DNA of 64,000 bases, from positions 1 to 64,000 of the forward strand of contig NZ_BONF01000055.1 of assembly GCF_016862575.1 (NCBI RefSeq). The letters are read 5' to 3'. The position numbers were made by a program, and so were the translations under genes. Of this stretch, positions 7,401 through 15,468 are shown piece by piece (the first letter of the stretch is position 1; every line of letters begins with the position of its first letter). This DNA comes from Catellatospora bangladeshensis. Lineage in GTDB: Bacteria > Actinomycetota > Actinomycetes > Mycobacteriales > Micromonosporaceae. Below the pieces are notes generated by a model. It searched no databases and had not been told where the DNA came from. It saw only the letters and a list, made by a program, of their open reading frames with translations.

Positions 7401-9480
7401 GCTGTCGGTGGCGTTCAGCCCGGACGGGCAGACCCTGGCCACCGGCAGCCACGACAAGACGGTGCGGCTGTGGGACCTGGCCACCGGGCAGACCCGCACC
7501 ACCCTGACCGGCCACACCGCACTCGTGTGGTCGGTGGCGTTCCAGCGGGACGGGCACACCCTGGCGACCGGCAGCGACGATGCCACGGTGCGGTTGTGGG
7601 ACCCGGCCACCGGGCAGGCCCGTACCTCCCTGTCCGGTCACACCGGTCCGGTGTGGGCGGTGACGTTCAGCCCGGACGGGCAGACCCTGGCGACCGGCGG
7701 CGAGGACGGGACGGCGCGGTTGTGGAACCCGGCCAGTGGGCAGACCCTCATCATCCTGACCGGCCATACCGGCCCCGTGAGGTCGGTGGCGTTCAGCCCC
7801 GACGGGCAGACCCTGGCCACCGGCGGCGACGACAAAGTGGTGTTGTGGAGTGTGACCTCCGGAGGAGAGCTCGATCCTGTGGCCGATCACAACCGCGGCG
7901 TGAGGTCGGTGGCGTTCAGCCCGGACGGGCGCACTCTGGCCGGCGGGGGCGAGGACGGAACGGTGCGGCTGTGGGACCTGGCCACCAGGCAGGCCCGCGC
8001 CACCCTGAGCGGCCACACCGGCGACGTGTTGTCGGTGGCGTTCAGCCCCGACGGGCAGACCCTGGCCACCGGCAGCGACGACAAGACGGTGCGGCTGTGG
8101 GACCCGGCCACCGGCCAGGCCCGCACCACCCTGACCGGCCATGCCAGCGGCGTCAGGTCGGTGGCGTTCAGCCCCGACGGGCGTACCCTGGCCACGGCCA
8201 GCGACGACGGCACCGTGCGGTTGCGGGACCCGGCCACCGGGCAGACCCGCACCACCCTGCCCGGCCAGACCGGCACGATGGGGGCCGTGGCGTTCGGCCC
8301 GGACGGGCGCACCTTCGCCACGGCCAGCTCCGGAACGGTGCGGCTGTGGGACCCGGCCACGGGACAGGCCCGCACTCCCCTGACCGGCCACACCGGCTGG
8401 GTGAACGCGGTGGCGTTCAGCCCCGACGGGCACACCCTGGCCACCGGCAGCTCCGACGACACCGTGCGGTTGTGGAACCCGGCCACCGAGCGTGGCACGC
8501 TGACCGGCCACACCGGCCCCGTGTGGTCGGTGGCGTTCAGCCCGGACGGGCACACCCTGGCCACGGGCGGCGAAGACGGGACGGCGCGGTTGTGGGACCC
8601 GGCCGGCGGGAAGACCCGTACCACGCTGACCGGCCACACCGGCCCCGTGTGGTCGGTGGCGTTCAGCCCGGACGGGCGCACCCTCGCCACGGCCGGCTCC
8701 GACGGGACGGCGCGGTTGTGGGACCCGGCCACCGGGCAGGCCCGCCGCGGCCCCCTGACCGGCCACACCGGCCCCGTGCGGGCGGTGGCGTTCAGCCCGG
8801 ACGGGCGCACCCTCGCCACGGCCGGCTCCGACGGGACGGTCCGGTTGTGGGACCCGGCCACCGGGCAGACCCGCGCCCCCCTCGGCGAAACCGACCCGGT
8901 GTCCTCGGTGGCGTTCAGCCCGGACGGGCGCACCCTGGCCACCGGCGGTTACGACGGCATGGTGCAGCTGTGGGACCTGTCCAGCGAGCAGATCCGCGCC
9001 ACCCTCGGCCAGACCGACCTGGTGTCGTCGGTGGCGTTCAGCCCGGACGGCCGGACCCTGGCCACGGCCAGTTCCGACGGTACGGTCCGGTTGTGGGACC
9101 CGGCCACCGGGCACACCCGCACCACGCTGACCGGTCACACCGGCTGGGTGAACGCGGTGGCCTTCAGCCCGGACGGGCGCACCCTGGCCACGGCCAGCGA
9201 CGACGGCACGGTGCGGTTGTGGGACCTGGCCACCCAGCAGGCCCGCACCACCCTGACGGGCCACAGCAGCGGCGTGCGGTCGGTGGCGTTCAGCCCGGAC
9301 GGGCGCACCCTGGCCACCGGCGGCTACGACGGCAAGGCGCGGTTCTGGAGCATCCCCTCGCAGGACCCGGTCGCCGCCATCGACAAGATCTGCTCAGCCG
9401 TCGGCCGGGACCTCACCCCGCTGGAGAGGTCCGCGTACCTGCCGGCAGATCAGCTGCTCGCGGTCGTCTGCCCCGCCTGA
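4423..9480 (+). CDS. trypsin-nSTAND1-WD40 protein
   Basis: A 1685-residue protein. Residues 1-190 form a trypsin-like peptidase: LLVTCAHVV (His45), EDVALVQLD (Asp87), GFSGGPVF (Ser162). After the linker CPYRGLEPFTAEHTGWFHGR comes an nSTAND1 NTPase with Walker A GPSGAGKSS (about 256-264) and Walker B LLLIIDQFEEL (about 330-340). A hydrophobic segment (about 678-695) and a short AAKQ-rich coiled coil precede 21 WD40 repeats (about 782-1644), enough for three seven-bladed propellers. A cysteine-containing tail (ICSAVGRDLTPLER) closes the protein, as in relatives. STAND proteins are signal-triggered oligomerising switches; here the peptidase is the likely effector and the propellers the sensor. 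All three peptidase residues and both nucleotide motifs are intact. Its stop faces the protease-nuclease gene across a strong hairpin. Confidence 0.92.
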   Translation: MVVATSSDVPGSGRAGAVAQVLGAEGEVAGAGFLVGPGLLVTCAHVVVAAGGGPDGRLWLAFPHLDGAPRVAGQVLASSWREPEAEDVALVQLDSVPPDASVPGLGSAAGCRGRRVCSFGFPAQAPPGGHFGSGVVCDLLSAPGAGELLQLTDANDLTTGFSGGPVFDEVTGLVIGMITSISRADAHLRGTGIAYATPTQTLRRVWPELAEQEVCPYRGLEPFTAEHTGWFHGRTSAVEHVLDALAGTRRALLLLGPSGAGKSSLMQAGVLPALATGALPGSDRWIPVLARPGQDLPAGLERAGLPGAEDGSIAAAVERRLADEPAGARLLLIIDQFEELLTAPAAGDAAASRDVLDQLLAALDSTAPLSLVLVMRDDFYPQLAAQAPELLQALTPGLVNVPATLSTQDLHDIVTKPAAAVGLRCQDGLVERIITDMLAAGPDASGHHAPITMLPLLELTLQQLWQRRHDGYLTHDAYQRIGGVTGSLATWCDTAINQLSPAQRPAAQRILTALVRPADEAHHIPGVRQQCTLDVLRELADADDPASADRTANQADEVLAILTSQRIVTTHAVPATGQPLDAPALPVAELVHDTLIRDWHTLRDWVSKDHDFHDWLRRVDEKRIRWAHRQQPDDLLHGTDLAEGLDWSKQRHLPRDIGVFLTASHQRQQAGHRRARRLNVILASLLIVTLTTTGVAGWLRQTAVAAKQAAVAAKQAADGAKREAQSRQLAAQSTTLIDANSDLASLLAVLAYRTNPTTEAIASLYGAAALPLRRRLSHSSSVWSVAFSPDQNTLATGSADRTVRLWDPATGQARITLTGHTGGVLSVAFSPDGRTLATASDDKTVRLWDVATRRPRATLTGHTGGVLSVAFSRDGRTLATASDDKTVRLWDPATGKIRMTLNGHTSDVLSVAFSPDGRTLATAGDDKTVRLWDPATGQNRRAPLTGHSGRVWSVAFSPDGQTLATGSGDHTVRLWNLAAGQTRATLTGHTSEVLSVAFSPDGQTLATGSHDKTVRLWDLATGQTRTTLTGHTALVWSVAFQRDGHTLATGSDDATVRLWDPATGQARTSLSGHTGPVWAVTFSPDGQTLATGGEDGTARLWNPASGQTLIILTGHTGPVRSVAFSPDGQTLATGGDDKVVLWSVTSGGELDPVADHNRGVRSVAFSPDGRTLAGGGEDGTVRLWDLATRQARATLSGHTGDVLSVAFSPDGQTLATGSDDKTVRLWDPATGQARTTLTGHASGVRSVAFSPDGRTLATASDDGTVRLRDPATGQTRTTLPGQTGTMGAVAFGPDGRTFATASSGTVRLWDPATGQARTPLTGHTGWVNAVAFSPDGHTLATGSSDDTVRLWNPATERGTLTGHTGPVWSVAFSPDGHTLATGGEDGTARLWDPAGGKTRTTLTGHTGPVWSVAFSPDGRTLATAGSDGTARLWDPATGQARRGPLTGHTGPVRAVAFSPDGRTLATAGSDGTVRLWDPATGQTRAPLGETDPVSSVAFSPDGRTLATGGYDGMVQLWDLSSEQIRATLGQTDLVSSVAFSPDGRTLATASSDGTVRLWDPATGHTRTTLTGHTGWVNAVAFSPDGRTLATASDDGTVRLWDLATQQARTTLTGHSSGVRSVAFSPDGRTLATGGYDGKARFWSIPSQDPVAAIDKICSAVGRDLTPLERSAYLPADQLLAVVCPA
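6766..9354 (+). repeat. 21-unit WD40 repeat array
   Basis: About 21 units of roughly 120-126 bases encode VxSVAFSPDGxTLATxSxDxTVRLWD. Many units are almost identical even at silent positions, which points to recent duplication or homogenisation. Unit 12 ends RLRD instead of RLWD, and units 9 and 13 are shorter. The array is a likely site of copy-number change. Confidence 0.85.
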
Positions 9481-9500
9481 ATCCGCCCGCACGCGGATGC

Positions 9501-9538
9501 GCGGACACCGCGACCCGATCAGTGGTCGCGGTGTCCGC
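9501..9538. terminator. bidirectional terminator between convergent genes
   Basis: GCGGACACCGCGACC and GGTCGCGGTGTCCGC form a perfect 15-bp stem with an 8-base loop. It lies between the ends of the STAND gene and the convergent protease-nuclease gene. Confidence 0.75.
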
Positions 9539-9562
9539 GGTCGGTGGTCCAGCGGCGCGGGT

Positions 9563-11485
9563 TCACGCCAGCCGGATGTCCTCAAGCCGCCTCAGCTCGT
9601 GCAGCGGCATCGCGCCCGGCACGGTCTCCTCGCGGGCGAGCGGATCGGCGTTCTTGAGCTTGCCGAACCGCAGCCCGGTCAGCTCCTCGATCCGCGCGAT
9701 CGGGACCTGGTATGTCTTGAACTGGCCGAACACGAACTCGATGTCGGTGATCAGGTCGGCTTGGCTCACGGTGTAGGCGGTGGCGGTCAGCTTGCCGGTC
9801 TCGGCGTGCACCATGACGGCGACCTTCCAGAACGCCCGGGGCAGCTGCACGCCGCGATACTCCGGGTCCTCCTCGCTGAACACCGGGCCGGTGTACACGC
9901 ACGCGCGGAAGTCGAGCGTGTCGGCGTGCCCGAGCAGGTAGTCCTCCAGCTCCAGCCACAGGTGCTGGTTGAACTCGATGTGCTGCGGCGTGGCGTTGGT
10001 GAAGAAGAACGTGTCCTTCTCCGCGCGCTTCGCGTCCTCCAGGCTGCCCCAGGCGGGGTCCAGGCGGCGGACCAGATGTCCCCGGTCGAGGTCGTTGCCC
10101 GCGTAGAGGGCGTTGCCGACCTGCAGTGAGGCGTCCAGCCGCGGGTCGAAGCTCCAGCGGTCCTGCCCCCGCTTCAGCATGCGGCTGAGTGAGCCGTCGA
10201 TGTTCGAGGCAGTGAAGATCGCAAACTTGCGCTCGGTGTGCATAGCGATGGAGAAGTGCTGGTACTTGAGCAGGTGCCGGGCGGAGCCGGGGGCGTCGGC
10301 ATCCACGACGGCGGCGACCTCGGCCAGCGCCGCGGACAGCTCGGGCAGCGGCGTCTTGAGGTTGGCCGCGGTGCCCAGGAACGTCTCGTCGAAGCCCGGA
10401 CGGTCCTGCAGCGAGGCCGCCGACACCCGCGCCTCGGGCTCCGGCTTGAGCGTCTGGGCGAGGCTGACCGACTGCGGTCTCACGGCCCGTTTCGCCGTAC
10501 CGTCCAGCTTCTGCAGATGGCGGCGGAGTTCGGCAACGGTCACCGCGTAGTTGGCGTCCAGGTATTCGCCGGCGAAGTGCAGGCCCAGCGCGCCGCCGGT
10601 CTCGACGTCGATGACCACAGATCCGGAGCTGCCCCCGAGCGTCGTGCAGTCGTGCGTGAAGACCTTACGGTCGACCTTGCCCATCACCTCGCCCGGCGCC
10701 AGGCGCTTGACGTCGTAGATGCCGCCGAACAGCCGGGTCTGGTCCAGCAGGCTGTTGCGCGGATCCTCCGCCGGATATCCGATGACGGCCACCACCTGGC
10801 CCGGCTGCGGCTCGCCTTCATAGAGCGGCACCGGCGGCGGCAGCAGGCGGCCCTTGGGCGCCTCCAGCTCGATGAACGCCAGGTCCGGGGCGTCGGCGCC
10901 CTGATCGGCCACGTAGAGCACGCGCTTGACCCGCACCTCGAACGGCCGCACGCCCGCGTACTCCTCTTTGAAGTCCAGCCGCGCGGTCAAGGGCTGCCCG
11001 ATCGGGCTCGCCCGGAACACGAACTCGCCGCCGCGAGGCCGTACCAGTTCCGCGACCACGTGCCGGTTGGTCACGGCTATGCCGGGCGCGATCATCCAGG
11101 CGGTTCCCGCGTACGGCACCGACAGGCCGGTCACCTCCAGCCGCCCGACCGAGCGGATGGCCGCGTCCAGGCGCGACTTGGCGGGATACAGCCGCGAGCG
11201 CCAGATCTTCGCCTGCGGCAGTTCGAACGTGTCGTTGCGGACGAGCAGGGTGGGCCGGCCGAGCCGCTGAACGATGGCCTCCACCCGGGACTCTCGGCTC
11301 AGGGCCTCACGTACGGCGCGCTCGGCCGTGATCGGGTCCCGTGTCTCGGCGAGCAGGCTGACGTCGTGCCGGGCATGTCCGTTGGGCAGACCGGACAGCT
11401 GGCTCTCCATCTCGGGCAGCAGCTCGGCGATCTCGGATACCAGACGCTCGTCCTTCATGATCGATTCGCTTTGGAAGCGGCGCAT
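9563..11485 (-). CDS. trypsin-like peptidase fused to NUC endonuclease
   Basis: A 640-residue protein without signal peptide. Residues about 1-110 are helical and unassigned. A trypsin-like domain follows: GIAVTNRHVV (His142), DAPDLAFIEL (Asp), TTLGGSSGSVV (Ser). The C-terminal part is a DNA/RNA non-specific endonuclease domain with the family motif LDRGHL (His470, general base) and the metal-ligand segment FFFTNATPQHIEFNQHLW (Asn). Such NUC domains cut nucleic acids with little sequence preference. The start at 11485 is fixed by GGGGGA six bases before ATG; a longer open frame upstream has no support. One polypeptide carrying protease and nuclease suggests either two killing activities or a nuclease released by self-cleavage. 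It is divergent from the next operon with a shared 207-bp promoter region. Confidence 0.9.
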   Translation of the reverse strand: MRRFQSESIMKDERLVSEIAELLPEMESQLSGLPNGHARHDVSLLAETRDPITAERAVREALSRESRVEAIVQRLGRPTLLVRNDTFELPQAKIWRSRLYPAKSRLDAAIRSVGRLEVTGLSVPYAGTAWMIAPGIAVTNRHVVAELVRPRGGEFVFRASPIGQPLTARLDFKEEYAGVRPFEVRVKRVLYVADQGADAPDLAFIELEAPKGRLLPPPVPLYEGEPQPGQVVAVIGYPAEDPRNSLLDQTRLFGGIYDVKRLAPGEVMGKVDRKVFTHDCTTLGGSSGSVVIDVETGGALGLHFAGEYLDANYAVTVAELRRHLQKLDGTAKRAVRPQSVSLAQTLKPEPEARVSAASLQDRPGFDETFLGTAANLKTPLPELSAALAEVAAVVDADAPGSARHLLKYQHFSIAMHTERKFAIFTASNIDGSLSRMLKRGQDRWSFDPRLDASLQVGNALYAGNDLDRGHLVRRLDPAWGSLEDAKRAEKDTFFFTNATPQHIEFNQHLWLELEDYLLGHADTLDFRACVYTGPVFSEEDPEYRGVQLPRAFWKVAVMVHAETGKLTATAYTVSQADLITDIEFVFGQFKTYQVPIARIEELTGLRFGKLKNADPLAREETVPGAMPLHELRRLEDIRLA

Positions 11486-11519
11486 TTCCCATCCCCCTAT
11501 CAATGCCACATTGAGGGTA

Positions 11520-11538
11520 ATACGACCAATCTTCGTAT
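11520..11538. promoter_or_regulatory. inverted repeat in the divergent promoter region
   Basis: ATACGA and TCGTAT are separated by seven bases in an AT-richer patch between the protease-nuclease gene and the divergent operon. The position fits an operator acting on both directions. The regulator is unknown. Confidence 0.4.
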
Positions 11539-11692
11539 GGGACCCGATTAGGACGGCCCCGTCGCCGCACCGTACCGGCGGCAGGGCTGACCCCCGATCA
11601 GCCGCCTCCGTGTCGTTTCCGCAGGTCAGAGGCCAGATGTTGGTATGGTTCAGGCGACGTGGTCGCGTCGCCGCAGGCAAAGGATGCGCGTT

Positions 11693-12799
11693 ATGCCTTT
11701 CGAATTCTTCACCGAACCTGTCGACGAATCCGGTGCCGTGAGAGGCCAGGTCTGCTTGGCGACCGGCGACGGCAACCAGCCCTTGATCGCCTACACCACG
11801 GACTCCGGCGCCGTGATGCTCGCCGAGCGGGTGGACGGCGAATGGTTGTTGAGCAGTGTGCCGGGCGGCGCGGCGACCCACGACGCCTACCGTGTCTCGC
11901 TCGCGCTCGACGGGGGCGGCGAACCACACATCGCCTTCGTGAACGCCGATTCCGACCACCTGGTCTACGGGGTCCGACGGGCGACCTGGCAGTTCGAGGA
12001 CGTCCCGACGAAGGCCGGGCTTTTCCCAGGCCCCGTGCGGTTTCCGGCGTTGAGGCTCTACCGCGGATTCTTCGAAGATCCGGCGCACGACGGCGAAGCA
12101 TTCCAGTGGGCGCCGCATCTGTGTTATCAGGCCGGCCTGTCGCTGTGGCACGCGAGTAAGCAGAGGCGGCGCGCCACGCCGCAGAACCCGCCGACGTGGA
12201 AGAAGAACGTCGTGCCGGTCGAGGAGGCCGACGGCACGGAGAAGGGCTGGTTCGCCACGCTTGACTTCGACCACGAGGACAATCTGCGGATCGCCGCCTT
12301 CGACGATCTGCCGGGCGGCAACAGACGGCGGCTGCGCCTGTCGACTCTCCTAAGGGACTTCGAGGACGGACCGGACGAGACGGAGACGATCGAGGCCGTC
12401 GGCGGCGACATCGTGGGCGAGTACCCGGCGATAGCGCACTCGATCACCGGCGAGGCAATCGTCACGTACTACGAACGCAAGGAGCGCGCGATCAAGGTCT
12501 TCATGTTCGGCAACGGCCCGGGCCTGCCGGCCCTGGGGACTGTGGCGAGCGACCTGGACGGCGTCAACGTGCAGCCCTCACCGGCCATCAGTTTCAACAA
12601 CGGATTCTGCGTCGCGTACGGCTCCGGCGGAAAGCTGCGGCTGGCCACCCGGGTCGGCAGCGCCGGTCTCGCCATCCAGGACGTGGCCGACGGCGGCGAC
12701 TGGGCCAGCCTGGACATCGACATCGATGGCAATGCGCACATCGCGCACGTGGCGGAGGGCAGACTGATGTACGCCTTCGCCTCGCGCAGCGAAGGCTGA
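11693..12799 (+). CDS. predicted beta-propeller protein, first gene of a three-gene unit
   Basis: A 368-residue protein that I cannot place in a named family. The sequence is built of repeated strands such as VCLATGDGNQPLIAYTT, VSLALDGGGEPHIAFVNADS and SLDIDIDGNAHIAHVAEGRL, a pattern of about 45-60 residues that recalls BNR/sialidase-like propellers. No signal peptide or membrane segment is seen. I start at ATG 11693 because AAAGG is nine bases upstream; ATG 11684 overlaps that site. The stop is two bases before the next start, so it is in one operon with the two giant proteins that follow, and probably acts with them. Confidence 0.65.
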   Translation: MPFEFFTEPVDESGAVRGQVCLATGDGNQPLIAYTTDSGAVMLAERVDGEWLLSSVPGGAATHDAYRVSLALDGGGEPHIAFVNADSDHLVYGVRRATWQFEDVPTKAGLFPGPVRFPALRLYRGFFEDPAHDGEAFQWAPHLCYQAGLSLWHASKQRRRATPQNPPTWKKNVVPVEEADGTEKGWFATLDFDHEDNLRIAAFDDLPGGNRRRLRLSTLLRDFEDGPDETETIEAVGGDIVGEYPAIAHSITGEAIVTYYERKERAIKVFMFGNGPGLPALGTVASDLDGVNVQPSPAISFNNGFCVAYGSGGKLRLATRVGSAGLAIQDVADGGDWASLDIDIDGNAHIAHVAEGRLMYAFASRSEG

Positions 12800-12801
12800 C
12801 C

Positions 12802-15468
12802 GTGACGTCGGCCTACCTGCTGGTCCGCAGCCGAGACCTGGTCGTGCTGGCCGTGCGCTGGGACGGGTGCGAGGTGCACCCCGGCACACCCGTGCCGACG
12901 CTGGTGGCCACCGCGCAGGCGGCCTCGGTGACGCTGACCTTCCCACCGCAGGCGATCCTGGAGCAGGCGACGGACCTGACCGGCTTCTTCACGCCCGGCA
13001 AGGTGCACAGCGACTCTAGACTGGCCGGCGTCAGCGAACTCGCCTTCCGCATCGCCCCGGGCAACGCCGTCGAGCTGACCGTCGCCGGCCTGCTGGCAGC
13101 ACTGGCCGACGTCACCGAACAGTCGGTGGTGGAGCTGCCGTGGGGGCTGAAGCTGCGGCCGCACCCGCAGGCCGGTCCCGGCATGGTGTCCGAACACCCC
13201 GCCGAGCCGGTGGCCGGGCCCGGACCGGACACGGTCGGCCTGTGGCAGGCGAGGCTGCGCGCCCTGCAGGGCAGCCGGACGGACGCCCGCCTGAAGGTCA
13301 CCCCGCTGGAGTTCACCCAGAGCAGCGGCATGCCGGCAAGACCGCTGTTCCAGACGGTGCCGCTGGACGGGCAGCGCTCGTTCATCACCATGCAAAGCGC
13401 CGAGTCGCTGCCGCGAGTGTCCCGACTGGAACTGAGCGCGCTGGGCGGATCGCTGACCGCCGAGGCGACCTGGACGGCCGGTTCGTGGAGCCACGACATG
13501 GTGCTGGGCCGCGACCACCGGGTGGAGGTGACCAACCAGGGCCGGTTCTGGCCGTTCGGCCACCGCGCCGTGTTCCAGGTCTTCACCAATCGCGCGTTCC
13601 TGCCCGTGGTGTCTCCCACCCGGCACGGAACAGCCGCCGCGCTGCAAGCGCGTCACGTGCTGGTGATCCTCGAACCGCTGCGCACCGGGCTGCGCACCCG
13701 GACGTTTCCCTTCGACGAAGTCGAGATCCTGGGACAGTCCTTCCTCATCGACAGCGTGCCGCCGCAGGACCTGTCACTGCCGTTCATCCCCAGGCGCGGC
13801 GGTGCGCCGTTGCGGATCCCCGTCCGCTGCCGCTCGGGCGGCAAGGACCTGCACTTCTCCATCCCCATGATCTTCGTCGGTCTGCCGAGCACGGAACCGG
13901 GTGCGGCCGCGCTGTCGGCCTGGCGTCCACTCGCCACGGTCGGCATGGCAGGTGTCGAGCTCGACATGCTGGGCGCTGGCGGGCTTCCGGGCGACATCCA
14001 CGAGGTCCACTCGCTGACGCTGGACGGCAAGGCCCAGGGAGCAGGGTTCCGCCCCGACCTTGAGAAGTTCGCGGTGGTGCTGCCCGCGCTGCGATCCCTG
14101 CTCCCCGGGGCGGGGCACGAGGCAGCGCGAACGGTGACGTACGCTCCCGAGCTGCGCGCCGGCCAGGCCGTCCCCAAGGTGCCGCTGCGCTTCGACGCCC
14201 CTGTCCTGGTCAACTTCACGGGCAACACCGACCGGTCCGGTGCGCTGGTGGCGCCCAGGTTCGACGCGGACGGCATCTCCCGCGACCTCGGCCCGGTCGC
14301 CAGCAGCGTGCTGCCGGACCAGCCGAATCTGGGCACGGCGCTGGGCGAGGCGTTCCGCGGGGCGACGTTGTTCGGCTTTCCGCTCGCCTCCCTCATCGAC
14401 ACCGGCACCAACCCGAAACCCGCCCCGCCGACGATCCTGCAGCGGCGGGTGGGGCAGGCGGTCTCCGTCCAGATGCGCTGGGCGGACCTGAAACTGGTGC
14501 CGCACGGGCCGTTCCGGCCCAAGCCGGGCGGGCCACCACCACAGCTGGACCTGGTCGTGGGCGCCGGCCCCGTCCCGCCCGGCGCGCCGGAGCCACCCAA
14601 CACCTGCACCCTGTCGAACTTCACCCTGGCCCTGCCGCCCAGCTCACCGCTGATCACGCTCACCTTCGACAGGGTGCGGTTCACCCAGCGGCCGGGCGAG
14701 CCGATGAAGCTGGAACTCACGGGGTTCGGCATCGAGTTCGGTGGCGAACTCAAGCTGCTGCAGGAACTGCAGAAACGGGTCATGTCCGTGCTCGGCGGGC
14801 ATGGCCCGACGGTCAGCGTCTCGTCGTCTGAGATCGTCGTCGGCTACCAGCTGCGCCTGCCGGACGCACCGGCCGGGATGTTCGTCATGCGCAACATCGC
14901 CGTCCTGGCCGCGGTGCATGTGCCGTTCGCGCAGAACCCGGTGCGGGTCGTGGTCGGGTTCGCCAGCCGGGAGCAGCCTTTCGCCCTTACCGTCAGCGGA
15001 TTCGGCGGCGGCGGATACGTTGCGGTCGAGATCGTCGGCGACACCCCGTCGAAACTCGAGCTGTCGATGGAGTTCGGCGCGATGATCGCGCTTGACTTCG
15101 TCGTCGCCCAGGCGGAGGTGCATGCCCTGGGCGGCGTACGGTTCGTGCACCGCGCGGACGGCTCGACGGCGCTGGAGGCGTTCATCCGCATCGGCGGCTC
15201 CGTACGGCTGCTGGGGCTGGTCACGGTCTCGGTGGACCTGCGCGTGAACCTCACGTTCTCCGACCCGCCGCCGAGGCTCACCGGCCGGGCCTCGCTCGTC
15301 ATCGAGCTGGACCTGACCCTCTACTCGGAGACCGTGACCGTCGACAGCGGACAGTTCGAACTGATCGGCGGTGCCGCCCCGGCAGCGCCGCCGGATGAGG
15401 CTCTGCCGGCCGAGGACGACGCGGCCCGGCAGAAGGCATGGGAAAACTACTGGGAGGCGTTCGCGTGA
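12802..15468 (+). CDS. large unrecognised beta-rich protein (888 residues)
   Basis: I do not recognise this protein with confidence. It has no signal peptide, no membrane segment and few cysteines. The first 600 residues look like successive beta domains (TLTFPPQAIL, SRLELSALGGSLTAEATW, VRCRSGGKDLHFSIPMIF). The last third is a run of amphipathic strands (LELTGFGIEFGGELKLL, PFALTVSGFGGGGYVAVEIV, KLELSMEFGAMIALDFVV, LRVNLTFSDPPPRLTGRASL) that resembles what I remember of DUF6603-type actinobacterial proteins. The tail is acidic and helical (ARQKAWENYWEAFA). Start is GTG 12802 with AAGG upstream. Its stop overlaps the next GTG (GTGA). A structural or scaffold role is possible but not shown. Confidence 0.7.
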   Translation: MTSAYLLVRSRDLVVLAVRWDGCEVHPGTPVPTLVATAQAASVTLTFPPQAILEQATDLTGFFTPGKVHSDSRLAGVSELAFRIAPGNAVELTVAGLLAALADVTEQSVVELPWGLKLRPHPQAGPGMVSEHPAEPVAGPGPDTVGLWQARLRALQGSRTDARLKVTPLEFTQSSGMPARPLFQTVPLDGQRSFITMQSAESLPRVSRLELSALGGSLTAEATWTAGSWSHDMVLGRDHRVEVTNQGRFWPFGHRAVFQVFTNRAFLPVVSPTRHGTAAALQARHVLVILEPLRTGLRTRTFPFDEVEILGQSFLIDSVPPQDLSLPFIPRRGGAPLRIPVRCRSGGKDLHFSIPMIFVGLPSTEPGAAALSAWRPLATVGMAGVELDMLGAGGLPGDIHEVHSLTLDGKAQGAGFRPDLEKFAVVLPALRSLLPGAGHEAARTVTYAPELRAGQAVPKVPLRFDAPVLVNFTGNTDRSGALVAPRFDADGISRDLGPVASSVLPDQPNLGTALGEAFRGATLFGFPLASLIDTGTNPKPAPPTILQRRVGQAVSVQMRWADLKLVPHGPFRPKPGGPPPQLDLVVGAGPVPPGAPEPPNTCTLSNFTLALPPSSPLITLTFDRVRFTQRPGEPMKLELTGFGIEFGGELKLLQELQKRVMSVLGGHGPTVSVSSSEIVVGYQLRLPDAPAGMFVMRNIAVLAAVHVPFAQNPVRVVVGFASREQPFALTVSGFGGGGYVAVEIVGDTPSKLELSMEFGAMIALDFVVAQAEVHALGGVRFVHRADGSTALEAFIRIGGSVRLLGLVTVSVDLRVNLTFSDPPPRLTGRASLVIELDLTLYSETVTVDSGQFELIGGAAPAAPPDEALPAEDDAARQKAWENYWEAFA

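Noticed and set aside
7279-9264. Minus-strand repetitive frame across the WD40 array
   Set aside because: Its repeats only mirror the WD40 repeats of the plus strand.
6766-9354. Regular repeats considered as a CRISPR-like or satellite array
   Set aside because: The period is about 120-126 bases and the units encode WD40 blades in one open frame.
11518-11529. TAATACGAC resembling the start of a T7 promoter
   Set aside because: The rest of the T7 consensus is missing and the match is part of a local inverted repeat; coincidence.
9563-12274. Longer version of the protease-nuclease protein starting far upstream
   Set aside because: The extension overlaps the divergent operon and lacks protein character, and a strong RBS marks ATG at 11485.
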